The position numbers and the translations under genes were made by a program. This document shows positions 1 to 6,680 of a DNA stretch of 11,917 nucleotides, piece by piece. How positions within the stretch are numbered: the first letter of the stretch is position 1; every line of letters begins with the position of its first letter. Source of the DNA: an uncultured Eubacteriales bacterium (GTDB lineage: Bacteria; Bacillota; Clostridia; Christensenellales; QALW01); contig URYI01000049.1 of assembly GCA_900552055.1 (NCBI GenBank), positions 1 through 11,917 of the forward strand. Reading direction: 5' to 3'. A model generated the notes under the pieces. That model was not told the DNA's origin and did no database searches. It saw only the letters and a program-made list of their open reading frames with translations.

Positions 1-33
1 GTGGGTTGTCGCTTTCAGCCGTCCGTATTGCAT
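1..33 (-). CDS. Possible start of a further minus-strand gene (partial)
   Basis: An ATG follows directly on the TAA stop of the DUF6320 gene (TAAATG) and the frame stays open for 11 codons to the window edge, reading MQYGRLKATTH. The contact between stop and start would fit translational coupling within the same operon. I see no good Shine-Dalgarno sequence in front of it and 11 codons are too few to recognise a family, so this may be chance. Confidence 0.2.
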   Translation of the reverse strand, partial: MQYGRLKATTH

Positions 34-747
34 TTAAATATGGAGCCGCTTTTTTAATTCCCGCTTTATGCGTATTGTGCGCTTGAGGATAAGCAGGAGT
101 ATAAATACGAATATGCAGGGGACTAAAACAAAAATGCTCCATCCAAGAGATACTGCCGAATATAAATATATATCCACGAATATTTCTATAAGCAGGCAGA
201 GCAGCCCGGCGCAGAAGAATATGGTGGCGGGCAGGGAAAGCCCCCTTATATAATTATACTTAACGCCCAGCACTATTATAAGGGTCATGGAGGCCACTAC
301 GCTGACAATGGGTACGGCTACAGTGGTGAACCAGGGGCGGGAGCCGTCCAGCCTGGAAACCATAAACAGGAAAAAGAGCAGCGCAGCAATGTCCAGTACT
401 ATGCTTTTAATGAGCACGGCCCGCTTAAAGAGCAGGGGAACGGTGACGGCCACCCAGGTGAAAAAAATTGCGCCTATGACATATTGGGACCAGGTTATGC
501 TTTTATCTATAATTATATTGCATACGCAGCATATCGCTGCGGCAAAAACCATAAATACCGAGAGCAGGGCCGCTGCAAACTGTTTGTTTATATTCATGCT
601 TAGCTCTTCTATCCGGTTAGGATAGGGCCGCTGGCGGGGTTCCTTGTCCTCTGGCGGCTGGGCGGGATTAATTACTTCCACTCCGCACAGCGGACATCTC
701 TTTTCGCTTTTTTCCAGCTCTACGCCGCAGTTAACGCAGTATGACAT
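34..747 (-). CDS. DUF6320-type zinc-ribbon membrane protein
   Basis: The protein has 237 residues. Its N-terminus carries a small zinc ribbon with two CxxC pairs (C4, C7, C18, C21), then a charged proline-rich linker to about residue 50, then about six hydrophobic segments (roughly 57-79, 88-107, 111-131, 141-161, 172-192, 202-222) and a short Lys/Arg-rich tail. This matches the DUF6320 family as I know it; its biochemical role is not established. The ATG is preceded by a GAGGAGG-type ribosome binding site. The gene overlaps the end of the upstream acyltransferase-like gene by 17 bases, so the two are almost certainly co-transcribed and translationally coupled. A reasonable inference is that this membrane protein works with the condensation-fold protein on a lipid or other membrane-located acyl substrate, but no substrate can be read from the sequence. 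Confidence 0.8.
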   Translation of the reverse strand: MSYCVNCGVELEKSEKRCPLCGVEVINPAQPPEDKEPRQRPYPNRIEELSMNINKQFAAALLSVFMVFAAAICCVCNIIIDKSITWSQYVIGAIFFTWVAVTVPLLFKRAVLIKSIVLDIAALLFFLFMVSRLDGSRPWFTTVAVPIVSVVASMTLIIVLGVKYNYIRGLSLPATIFFCAGLLCLLIEIFVDIYLYSAVSLGWSIFVLVPCIFVFILLLILKRTIRIKRELKKRLHI

Positions 748-2035
748 CTGTATGTCCCTCCTCAGGATTATTGCTTTCTATTTTGACATGGACGCCGCTT
801 TTAACCAGGAAGGTAAAGAAACGCCTTTCCACTTCAGCGCTTTTTACCGAGCGGGTAAAGGTAATGACGGCGGTTTTGTCGTAGCTCAGCATGGCCGCGG
901 CGGTAGAATTGACCCGGCCCCGGCCCAGCATAAAGGAAACGTCAGTTATATATTTTTTCATTTCTTCTGGGAATTTAATTTCCCCCAGATTGGAGAGAGT
1001 GCCTGAAAAACGGCTTTCTCCCGCCATTTTATATACCATGCCCAGCGCGAATTTTTTTACGAACAGAGGCATGACCCTTACGGCCGGATTGCGTTCGCTT
1101 CCCACATTAGCTGCCATCTGTGCGTTAAGAGCCTTGGCGTTTATTTCATACCGCATAAAGTAATGCACCTGCCGGGTCACTTCTTCAAAGGTGTACTCTC
1201 CCATTCCGGGGTCTATGCCGGGATTGACAAACAGGGAGAAATTGCGCAGGGTGCGGCTGGGATAAAAGCGGCGCATATTTACGGGCACCGAAATTTTGAC
1301 GGGTTTGTACCTGCGCCTGCGCTGAGAGCATTCAATTCCGTATATGGCCCAGATATAGACGGATACCAAATATTCGGTAAGAGAACATTTGTATTTTTTT
1401 GCCAGGGATAGCAGGGCCTCCAGAGGCATATGCGCGGTTATGATATTTAAACAGTCTTCAGGCAGGGGCTCGCCGCCGCTTTGAAAGGCTGCGTCCTCCC
1501 TGCGGCTGCGTTTTCGGTTCAGATTGGCGTATTTCTTATATGCGTCCTCCATCTCTTCCGCCTCAGGAGGGGCGTTTACGTCCAGCACTCCGTCGATTGG
1601 GGGGATTTTGGTATTATATTTAAGCTCCAGGTACTGCGCCACTACCGTTTTGAGGAAAATCATGCCTCCGCTGCCGTCCGAAAGGGAATGGAACACTTCC
1701 AGCGCAATTCTGTTGTTATAATATCTGAGCTTAAATAAAAAGCCGTTATTCAGCGCCGGCCGTATATTTCCGCAGGGATACAGCACATCCTCATATACTA
1801 TGGGCGTTTGGTCGTTCTGCTCAAAATAAAACCAGAACAGTCCCCGCTTGAGCTGAAGGCTGAAGGCGGGCGTGCGTTTTACAGCTCTGGCCGCCGCAAG
1901 CTCCAACAGCTTTTTGTCTATTGGCTCAGTCAGGCTTATGCTTAATCTGTATACGCTTGACCAGCGCGAGGTTCTTATGGAGGGATACAGCTTGGCCGCG
2001 TTATCCAGCCTGTACCATTTAGCGTTTTCAGTCAT
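731..2035 (-). CDS. Condensation-domain / alcohol acetyltransferase-like protein
   Basis: The protein has 434 residues and belongs by appearance to the chloramphenicol-acetyltransferase/condensation-domain fold group, which includes NRPS condensation domains, alcohol acetyltransferases and PapA-type acyltransferases. The key evidence is FHSLSDGSGG, in which H116xxxD120G121 corresponds to the catalytic HxxxDG signature; here only one His precedes the three-residue gap. The WSSVYRLSISL stretch near residue 30 and the N-terminal pattern of paired strands and helices also fit. No signal peptide or convincing membrane segment is visible, so it should be cytosolic or peripheral. It probably moves an acyl group from a CoA or carrier-protein donor to an alcohol or amine; the substrate is unknown. 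The ATG is preceded by AAGAGG at suitable spacing. It is the first gene of a unit with the DUF6320 protein, driven by the candidate promoter upstream. Confidence is high for the fold and low for the reaction. Confidence 0.75.
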   Translation of the reverse strand: MTENAKWYRLDNAAKLYPSIRTSRWSSVYRLSISLTEPIDKKLLELAAARAVKRTPAFSLQLKRGLFWFYFEQNDQTPIVYEDVLYPCGNIRPALNNGFLFKLRYYNNRIALEVFHSLSDGSGGMIFLKTVVAQYLELKYNTKIPPIDGVLDVNAPPEAEEMEDAYKKYANLNRKRSRREDAAFQSGGEPLPEDCLNIITAHMPLEALLSLAKKYKCSLTEYLVSVYIWAIYGIECSQRRRRYKPVKISVPVNMRRFYPSRTLRNFSLFVNPGIDPGMGEYTFEEVTRQVHYFMRYEINAKALNAQMAANVGSERNPAVRVMPLFVKKFALGMVYKMAGESRFSGTLSNLGEIKFPEEMKKYITDVSFMLGRGRVNSTAAAMLSYDKTAVITFTRSVKSAEVERRFFTFLVKSGVHVKIESNNPEEGHTDVILR

Positions 2036-2064
2036 ATTTTCCTCTTAAAATTCTTACTAATCTT

Positions 2065-2093
2065 AATATATATCAACGCGGGCAAATATGCAA
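2065..2093 (-). promoter_or_regulatory. Candidate sigma-A-type promoter for the acyltransferase-like/DUF6320 unit
   Basis: Read on the minus strand there is a TTGCAT -35 box, a 17-base spacer and a TATATT -10 box. Transcription would begin about 20-25 bases before the acyltransferase-like start codon, leaving a short leader that contains the AAGAGG ribosome binding site. The surrounding DNA is AT-rich, so chance matches are possible. Confidence 0.5.
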
Positions 2094-2159
2094 TATAATA
2101 TTTTGTAAACAAAGGACGGAGTCTTAAATATAAGATGATATATTTTTAACACTGCTAAT

Positions 2160-2180
2160 AAAAAAGGGCCGTTTGGGCCC
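2160..2180 (-). terminator. Intrinsic terminator of the AEC transporter gene
   Basis: On the minus strand GGGCC, a five-base loop CAAAC and GGCCC form a compact hairpin followed directly by a run of six T. It lies about 45 bases after the transporter stop codon and before the promoter of the next minus-strand unit, so it separates the two transcription units. Confidence 0.75.
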
Positions 2181-2223
2181 TAAGGAATATTCGTATGGCT
2201 CCCGGCATAAAATGACCGGGGCG

Positions 2224-3168
2224 CTAAAGAAGGGTAAGCAGCAGGGACATAAGAGGGATAGTGATAATGCTAAGCAGGGTAGTTAAGCTTACGGCCATGG
2301 AGCCGTAAACCGAATCTCCGTCATAGCGCTCGGCCATCATGGCTGTATTTGCGCCGCTGGGCATTGCCAGCAGGATAAAGGGTATGGCCATAACCATATC
2401 TGACATGGGAAGGCCGGTAAAACGCACTGCAAGAATTATCAGGAAGGCGACAAGGGGCAGAATTATCAGGCGCATGCCTGAAGCGCATAACAGCCGCCAG
2501 TCGGAGAACAGGCTTTTAAGGGGGCATTCGGCCAGCCGTATGCCTATTACGAACATGGAAAGAGGTGTTACCATATCTGAGAGGAGGGATATTGCGCTGG
2601 CTGCCGGCTGGGGAATTATCTTAACTGCCGAGGTGAGAAACAGTACCAGGCCGAGCAGGGTTGCGACGACTCCCGGCTTTAAAAGGGAGCGCCAGAAGCT
2701 TTTGCCGTTTTTGTCATAGAGGCGCACGCCTACCGGCCAGCTCAGAAGATTGAACCATAGGGTAACGCTTGCGCCCAGCAGCACGGCTAAATCGCCCTGT
2801 TCGCCGTAGATCTGGCGCAGTACCGGATAGCCCATAAAGCCGCAGTTGGAAAAAATCATCATGTATTTTAGTATGGGGCGCTTGGAATCGGGAGCTTTTT
2901 TGAACATGAAGGACGAAATCAGGATGAAACTCATATACATAATTAAGGCCAGAAGAGCAACCTTGAGCATATCGGTAAATATGCCGCTGTCAAATTCGCG
3001 CATATAGGCGTCTATCAGCATTGCGGGCTGCGCGCAGTAAAGCACGATAAGGGAGCAGACTTTGGAGGCCTGGGCATTGACGAAATTTATTTTGCGCAGG
3101 ATGAAGCCGGGCAGTATAAGCAGCAGCATAGTAAGCACGCTGGAAAAAACCGTTGAAAAATCTACCAA
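2224..3168 (-). CDS. AEC-family (auxin efflux carrier-type) transporter
   Basis: The protein has 314 residues, the usual size for bacterial AEC (PF03547-type) permeases. It is hydrophobic throughout with about ten membrane segments in two halves. Typical features are the LLILPGFILRK start, the YCAQPAMLIDAY region in the second helix, the FSNCGFMGYPVL motif in the middle of the first half, and the LAMPSGANTAMMAERY segment near the end. Bacterial members export or exchange small organic acids such as malate or malonate, but substrate cannot be assigned here. The start is TTG: the frame begins TTG-GTA-GAT six bases after a GGAGGTG ribosome binding site, and no better ATG competes. It is transcribed alone, divergently from the plus-strand membrane-protein gene, with its own promoter and a hairpin terminator. 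Confidence 0.88.
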   Translation of the reverse strand: MVDFSTVFSSVLTMLLLILPGFILRKINFVNAQASKVCSLIVLYCAQPAMLIDAYMREFDSGIFTDMLKVALLALIMYMSFILISSFMFKKAPDSKRPILKYMMIFSNCGFMGYPVLRQIYGEQGDLAVLLGASVTLWFNLLSWPVGVRLYDKNGKSFWRSLLKPGVVATLLGLVLFLTSAVKIIPQPAASAISLLSDMVTPLSMFVIGIRLAECPLKSLFSDWRLLCASGMRLIILPLVAFLIILAVRFTGLPMSDMVMAIPFILLAMPSGANTAMMAERYDGDSVYGSMAVSLTTLLSIITIPLMSLLLTLL

Positions 3169-3174
3169 TTAAAG

Positions 3175-3181
3175 CACCTCC
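3175..3181 (-). promoter_or_regulatory. Ribosome binding site that fixes a TTG start
   Basis: On the minus strand GGAGGTG is followed after six bases (CTTTAA) by TTG, the first codon of the AEC transporter. The strength and spacing of this site are the reason for accepting the rare TTG start. Confidence 0.7.
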
Positions 3182-3224
3182 GGAGAATATAACGCGCAGG
3201 GCGGATGAATCCCGCTGCGCAGAA

Positions 3225-3253
3225 ATTATATCATCTAAAAATAAAATACACAA
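3225..3253 (-). promoter_or_regulatory. Candidate sigma-A-type promoter of the AEC transporter gene
   Basis: Reading the minus strand, TTGTGT (-35) is followed by 17 bases and a perfect TATAAT (-10). The start of transcription would fall about 45-50 bases before the TTG start codon. It lies back to back with the plus-strand promoter at 3304-3312, so the region between is a shared divergent control region. Confidence 0.6.
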
Positions 3254-3303
3254 CAAATTAATTAAATTGTCACACTTTTATACTGGTAATCATGCGCTCT
3301 TTT

Positions 3304-3312
3304 TGCTATAAT
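3304..3312 (+). promoter_or_regulatory. Extended -10 promoter for the 3359 gene cluster
   Basis: The sequence TGCTATAAT contains a perfect TATAAT with the TG of an extended -10 element one base before it. The matching -35 position (TGGTAA at 3284-3289, 17-base spacer) is weak, as is common for extended -10 promoters. Transcription would start near 3319, so an ATG at 3326 would lie almost at the 5' end of the message; this supports the later start at 3359. Confidence 0.6.
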
Positions 3313-3358
3313 AATAAAAGAACATTTGCATTTAAACCAACTAAGGAGTTATCAGAGC

Positions 3359-3844
3359 ATGACTGAAATATACAATCAGCAATATATCTCCAAGCTTAAG
3401 AGAAACCGCGCTTATCTGTCGGCGGCTTTTTTTGTGCTGGCCTGTTTGATGGCGGCGGCATATGTGCTTTCCATAGTGCTGCTGAATATCCAGGCCGTAT
3501 CCATAGCTATAGCGGCGGCGGGCGTGCTGGGGCTGGCGGTATTTTATATACTGCTTATCGGTCCGCTTTCGGCTGTATTAAAGGCGGTCAAGGAAGCCCA
3601 GAGCGGCCTTAAGAATGAGGAAAAGATGTATTTTGAGGAATACGGGGAAGAACAGCTTAAAGACGGAGTATATTATGTGGTTATGAAGGTGGAGGCGTCT
3701 GACGAAGAAGGGCGCAGCCAGGAACGGGAACTGCTGGTTCAAAAGGGGCTGGAGCCCGCTCTGGTCCGCGGCGAAGCGTTTATGGCCAATACCTTCCAGC
3801 GCGTACTGCTTGGCTATGAAAAAACAAGCGCTGGAAATCCTTAA
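3359..3844 (+). CDS. Two-helix membrane protein of unknown function
   Basis: I do not recognise this 161-residue protein. A short basic N-terminal tail (about 18 residues) is followed by two hydrophobic segments (roughly 19-42 and 44-70) and a soluble C-terminal part of about 90 residues. That part starts with a charged, probably helical stretch (AVKEAQSGLKNEEKMYFEEY) and ends in a probably beta-rich stretch (VYYVVMKVEASDEEG onward). With both helices close together and a basic N-terminus, both ends are probably cytosolic. The start at 3359 is chosen because AAGGAG lies ten bases upstream; an in-frame ATG at 3326 has no ribosome binding site and sits too near the predicted transcription start. 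It is the first gene of a plus-strand cluster, 30 bases ahead of a universal-stress-protein gene, which suggests a shared stress or envelope role but does not prove one. Confidence 0.75.
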   Translation: MTEIYNQQYISKLKRNRAYLSAAFFVLACLMAAAYVLSIVLLNIQAVSIAIAAAGVLGLAVFYILLIGPLSAVLKAVKEAQSGLKNEEKMYFEEYGEEQLKDGVYYVVMKVEASDEEGRSQERELLVQKGLEPALVRGEAFMANTFQRVLLGYEKTSAGNP

Positions 3845-3845
3845 A

Positions 3846-3877
3846 AGGAGGGGCCTGTTATTCCAGGCTGAAAAATG
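3846..3877 (+). promoter_or_regulatory. Split ribosome binding site: Shine-Dalgarno, hairpin, start codon
   Basis: A strong AGGAGG core ends at 3851, 23 bases before the ATG at 3875, which is too far for normal initiation. Between them lies a hairpin with stem GCCTG/CAGGC (3853-3857 and 3864-3868) and loop TTATTC. Folding it removes 16 bases and leaves an effective spacing of about seven bases. A TGA at 3869-3871 in the same frame excludes an earlier start codon closer to the Shine-Dalgarno sequence. See findings. Confidence 0.5.
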
Positions 3878-4270
3878 AGTATGAGAAAAATAATGGTTTG
3901 CGTTACTGTACAGAAAACCTGCCAGAGGCTTATTCAAATGGGAGCAATGTTAAAGGAGAGGGAAGAGGACGAAATGTTTGTGGTGCATGTAGCGCCCAGG
4001 GATGGCGTTCTGATGAGCGCGTCAAGCGATAATGAGGCGCTGGAGCTGCTCTATAATTCCTCTAAAGAGGCGGGCGCGAGCATGTCTGTGCTTCGTTCGG
4101 ACAATATTCGGGCTACCTTGGAAGAATTTGTTTTACAAAACTCCATAACTCATATTATAATGGGTAGCGCGGGGCCGGGCGCATATAATAAATTTTACGA
4201 ACATCTGCGCCGGAGATTTCCCGACGTTTATATCCTGGCCGACTGTGAGGACGGCCGGGAGGCCGTGTAA
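3875..4270 (+). CDS. Universal stress protein, KdpD-like Usp domain
   Basis: The 131-residue protein is a single small alpha/beta domain. The first strand and the following segment, RKIMVCVTVQKTCQRLI, resemble the Usp domain found in the KdpD sensor kinase and in short free-standing relatives. The third-to-fourth strand region ITHIIMGSAGPGAYNKFYEHLRRRFPDVYIL gives the end of the fold. The nucleotide-binding G-2x-G-9x-G(S/T) motif of ATP-binding Usp proteins is only partly present: GSAG is there but the later G-S/T is not, so ATP binding is doubtful. It lacks the kinase and membrane parts of KdpD. Role is inferred as a small cytosolic stress or ion-status sensor. Two ATG codons are possible (3875 and 3881), giving MSMRK or MRK. 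It lies between the two-helix membrane protein and the ACT-domain gene in a tight same-strand cluster. Confidence 0.75.
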   Translation: MSMRKIMVCVTVQKTCQRLIQMGAMLKEREEDEMFVVHVAPRDGVLMSASSDNEALELLYNSSKEAGASMSVLRSDNIRATLEEFVLQNSITHIIMGSAGPGAYNKFYEHLRRRFPDVYILADCEDGREAV

Positions 4271-4295
4271 AAGCTGAAAGAAGGGGTTTGTTAAA

Positions 4296-4559
4296 ATGCG
4301 GGCTATAATTACAGTAGTGGGAGAAGATAAAGTTGGCATAATAGCCGCCGTGAGCGGCCTGCTTGCCGAGAAAAACGTGAACATCCTGGATATCAGCCAG
4401 ACAATTATGCAGGATATGTTTACTATGATAATGCTGGTGGATACCGGTTCGTGCGCTTGCAGCGAGCTTTCAGAGCAGCTTAGCGGCATAGGAGAGAAAA
4501 TGGGGCTGGATATAAGGCTCCAGCATGAGGATATTTTTAAATCCATGCACAGGATATAG
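4296..4559 (+). CDS. ACT domain protein, UPF0237 family
   Basis: The 87-residue protein is one ACT domain (ACT_6-type) covering nearly the whole length. It starts with a beta strand and the ligand-loop pattern MRAIITVVGEDKVGIIAAVSGLLAEKN, continues NVNILDISQTIMQDMFTMIMLVD, and ends in a second alpha-beta part. The pattern GxDKxGI followed by NINILDISQT is characteristic of the UPF0237 family. ACT domains usually bind amino acids or similar small metabolites and control a partner protein, here most likely the UPF0210 protein encoded next. The partnership is known from conserved gene order; the ligand is unknown. An AAGGGG-type ribosome binding site precedes the ATG by about ten bases. Length is normal for the family. 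Confidence 0.9.
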   Translation: MRAIITVVGEDKVGIIAAVSGLLAEKNVNILDISQTIMQDMFTMIMLVDTGSCACSELSEQLSGIGEKMGLDIRLQHEDIFKSMHRI

Positions 4560-4570
4560 TTTTTCCGGTG

Positions 4571-4600
4571 CGGCCGGGCTGAAAAGGTGCGGCCGTTTTT
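4571..4600 (+). terminator. Terminator-like hairpin between UPF0237 and UPF0210
   Basis: Two copies of the self-complementary hexamer CGGCCG (4571-4576 and 4590-4595) can pair across a 13-base loop and are followed by five T. They are parts of a 10-base direct repeat, GGTGCGGCCG. An alternative small hairpin, CCGG-TGCGG-CCGG (4565-4577), uses the same left arm and would exclude the larger one. It may be a terminator or a partial attenuator that lowers expression of the next gene. Confidence 0.45.
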
Positions 4601-4666
4601 AATGCATTTTATTTTAAACTCACACGCAATTAAAAGCTGAAAGGCTGTAAACTACGGAGCGGGGAA

Positions 4667-6025
4667 ATGTTTGATTTTAAAGAAATTAATGAAACTGTAA
4701 ATATGATTGAGCGCCAGCATCTGGATATACGCACCATAACAATGGGCATATCCTTATTTGACTGCGCGCGGGAGGATATTAATGCCGCCTGCGGGGCCAT
4801 ATATGATAAAATATGCCGCCGGGCGGAGAAATTAGTTGCCACAGGGGAAAGCATTTCAGAAAAATACGGTATTCCCATAGTCAACAAACGCATTTCGGTC
4901 ACTCCTATAGCCATGGTGGCCGCGGCCTGCGGACAAAATGATTATACGCCCTTTGCCGTTGCTTTGGATAAAGCGGCGGCGGCCTGCGGAGTAAACTTTT
5001 TAGGCGGCTTTACGGCGCTTGTGCACAAGGGAGCCTCTGAGGCGGACGCAAAGCTCATAAACAGCATTCCTTCGGCATTGGCCCAGACAGAGAGGGTCTG
5101 CTCCAGCGTCAATGTGGGCAGCACCAAATCAGGCATAAATATGGACGCTGTGGCTAAAATGGGTGAAATAATAAAAGAAACGGCTTTTCTTACGGCGCAA
5201 AATGGCTCTATAGGGTGCGCAAAGCTGGTGGTATTCTGTAACGCGGTAGAGGACAATCCCTTTATGGCGGGCGCGTTTCACGGCGCGGGCGAAGGGGAAT
5301 GCGTTATCAATGTCGGGGTTTCGGGGCCGGGCGTGGTGAAATGCGCGCTGGAAAAGGCTAAGGGCGCATCTTTAGGCGAAGTGGCCGAGATAATAAAGCG
5401 CACTGCCTTTAAAATAACCCGTATGGGGCAGCTGGTAGCTTCTGAAGCGGCAAAAGAATTGGACGCGCAATTCGGCATAGTGGATTTATCTTTGGCGCCT
5501 ACGCCCGAAATAGGGGACAGTGTGGCGCATATCTTAGAAGAAATCGGCCTGACGCAGGTGGGCGGGCCGGGCACTACGGCTGCGCTTGCCCTGCTTAACG
5601 ATGCGGTTAAAAAGGGCGGAGTCATGGCCAGCAGCCGCGTGGGCGGGCTTTCAGGAGCTTTTATTCCCGTATCTGAGGACGCAGGCATGATTGCCGCCGC
5701 GCGCAGCGGAGCGCTGAGTATAGAAAAGCTGGAGGCTATGACCTGCGTTTGCTCGGTGGGCCTGGATATGATAGCTATACCGGGAGATACGCCCGCCTCT
5801 ACCATTTCGGGCATTATTGCGGACGAGGCGGCTATAGGGATGATAAACCAAAAAACCACGGCGGTAAGGATTATTCCAGTGGCCGGCGGCAACGTAGGGG
5901 ATACGGTTTCCTTCGGCGGACTGCTGGGAGAAGCGCCCATTATGCCGGTAAGCGCCTGCTCCTGCCGAACCATGATAGAGCGTGGAGGCATTATTCCGGC
6001 GCCCATACATTCGCTTAAGAACTAA
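4667..6025 (+). CDS. UPF0210 (DUF711, PFL-like) family protein
   Basis: The 452-residue protein is full length for the UPF0210/DUF711 family. It is recognisable from its opening ([20 protein letters not shown], then MGISLFDC), the [19 protein letters not shown] block at about 65-87, the [10 protein letters not shown] segment near 115, and the glycine-rich blocks [10 protein letters not shown] and [16 protein letters not shown]. The C-terminus contains [20 protein letters not shown] and ends in [15 protein letters not shown]. Members have a pyruvate-formate-lyase-like fold, but I see no assigned glycyl-radical site and no proven reaction, so the function remains open. No signal peptide or membrane helix is present; it should be cytosolic. 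GGAGCGGGG lies just ahead of the ATG. The gene follows the UPF0237 ACT-domain gene, as in many Bacillota and archaea, consistent with ligand-dependent control by the ACT partner. Confidence 0.9.
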   Translation: MFDFKEINETVNMIERQHLDIRTITMGISLFDCAREDINAACGAIYDKICRRAEKLVATGESISEKYGIPIVNKRISVTPIAMVAAACGQNDYTPFAVALDKAAAACGVNFLGGFTALVHKGASEADAKLINSIPSALAQTERVCSSVNVGSTKSGINMDAVAKMGEIIKETAFLTAQNGSIGCAKLVVFCNAVEDNPFMAGAFHGAGEGECVINVGVSGPGVVKCALEKAKGASLGEVAEIIKRTAFKITRMGQLVASEAAKELDAQFGIVDLSLAPTPEIGDSVAHILEEIGLTQVGGPGTTAALALLNDAVKKGGVMASSRVGGLSGAFIPVSEDAGMIAAARSGALSIEKLEAMTCVCSVGLDMIAIPGDTPASTISGIIADEAAIGMINQKTTAVRIIPVAGGNVGDTVSFGGLLGEAPIMPVSACSCRTMIERGGIIPAPIHSLKN

Positions 6026-6325
6026 TGCTGAATATTGTATGCTTGATTTTAAAACATGTATTCTTTCCAGAGGGAACCGATTGGCGGAGTTTTATCAAGG
6101 GCAACTTAAGGTTCAACAAGATTCTTGCCTATATCCGAACTGATGGTTCTGGCGGTGCTATGACTATGGCAAAGTTAAAATCGGGTTTCGTCCGAAGCTG
6201 TGAAATGCATGTAATAAATTGAGCGGCAGTGCCACCTGCTATCGACTATGTGGATGAGATGCTTGAGTCGCTGTTCTGGTGATTTGTTAATGATAATTTC
6301 AATGCACAGCGCGAACTGGCCGATG

Positions 6326-6351
6326 GATTCTATAGCAGACATTATAGAATC
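6326..6351. repeat. 9-base perfect inverted repeat
   Basis: GATTCTATA and TATAGAATC face each other across eight bases. There is no T run after it, so it is not a normal terminator. It could be an operator-like site or a remnant, or arise by chance in AT-rich DNA. Confidence 0.5.
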
Positions 6352-6622
6352 AGCGGCAGAGCCTTGGAGTGATAAGTTGAGCAAAAAGTGGAAATCCAGA
6401 AAAAGAAACAAGCAGCCTGAGGCGGACAAGCGGCAATAAAGACGACAATTTTTTCGATTGAGTAATTGCGCGGCGTTTGCATTGTGCAAAAACAGCTGCG
6501 GGGATAAAAGCCATAAAACTGTTTAAGGAGAAATTGCCGCGTGCAAAGTCGGGATGTTATTGTGACGGTTGAATCTCTGCAAAATATAAGAGTATTTAAC
6601 AATTAAAAGTATGGAGAATATA

Positions 6623-6628
6623 TATAAT
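6623..6628 (+). promoter_or_regulatory. Possible -10 element for pepF
   Basis: A perfect TATAAT lies 53 bases before the pepF start codon. No good -35 box is found at 16-18 bases upstream, and the area is AT-rich, so this is weak evidence. Confidence 0.3.
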
Positions 6629-6680
6629 TTAATTTGGAATATTAACATTGAAGAACAAGAGAAACAGGAGGGATATTTTT

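Larger units (their letters stand above)
6026..6680 (+). other. 655-base stretch without a convincing gene
   Basis: Short open frames exist on both strands, the longest about 65-100 codons, but none has a ribosome binding site together with a recognisable protein. One starts inside the UPF0210 stop (TAATG at 6024-6027, 65 codons) without a Shine-Dalgarno sequence. Another reading from about 6236 gives a protein-like stretch (IDYVDEMLESLF, then FVNDNFNAQRELADGFYSRH) broken by stops, so part of this DNA may be a decayed gene. A 21-codon frame starting with GTG at 6541 has AAGGAG ten bases ahead but resembles nothing I know. A 9-base inverted repeat lies at 6326-6351. The last 60 bases are AT-rich and probably hold the pepF promoter. 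Confidence 0.5.

Noticed and set aside
3326..3358. Earlier ATG start of the two-helix membrane protein
   Set aside because: It lies only a few bases after the predicted transcription start and has no ribosome binding site; AAGGAG precedes ATG 3359.
5278..6006. Long minus-strand open frame (242 codons) inside UPF0210
   Set aside because: It is antisense to a clear conserved gene, low in complexity (Ala/Pro/Ser/Ile-rich) and lacks a recognisable domain; it reflects the codon bias of the real gene.
6648..6680. Earlier TTG start of pepF
   Set aside because: It would add 11 residues without a ribosome binding site, and the GGAGGG before ATG 6681 would fall inside the coding sequence.
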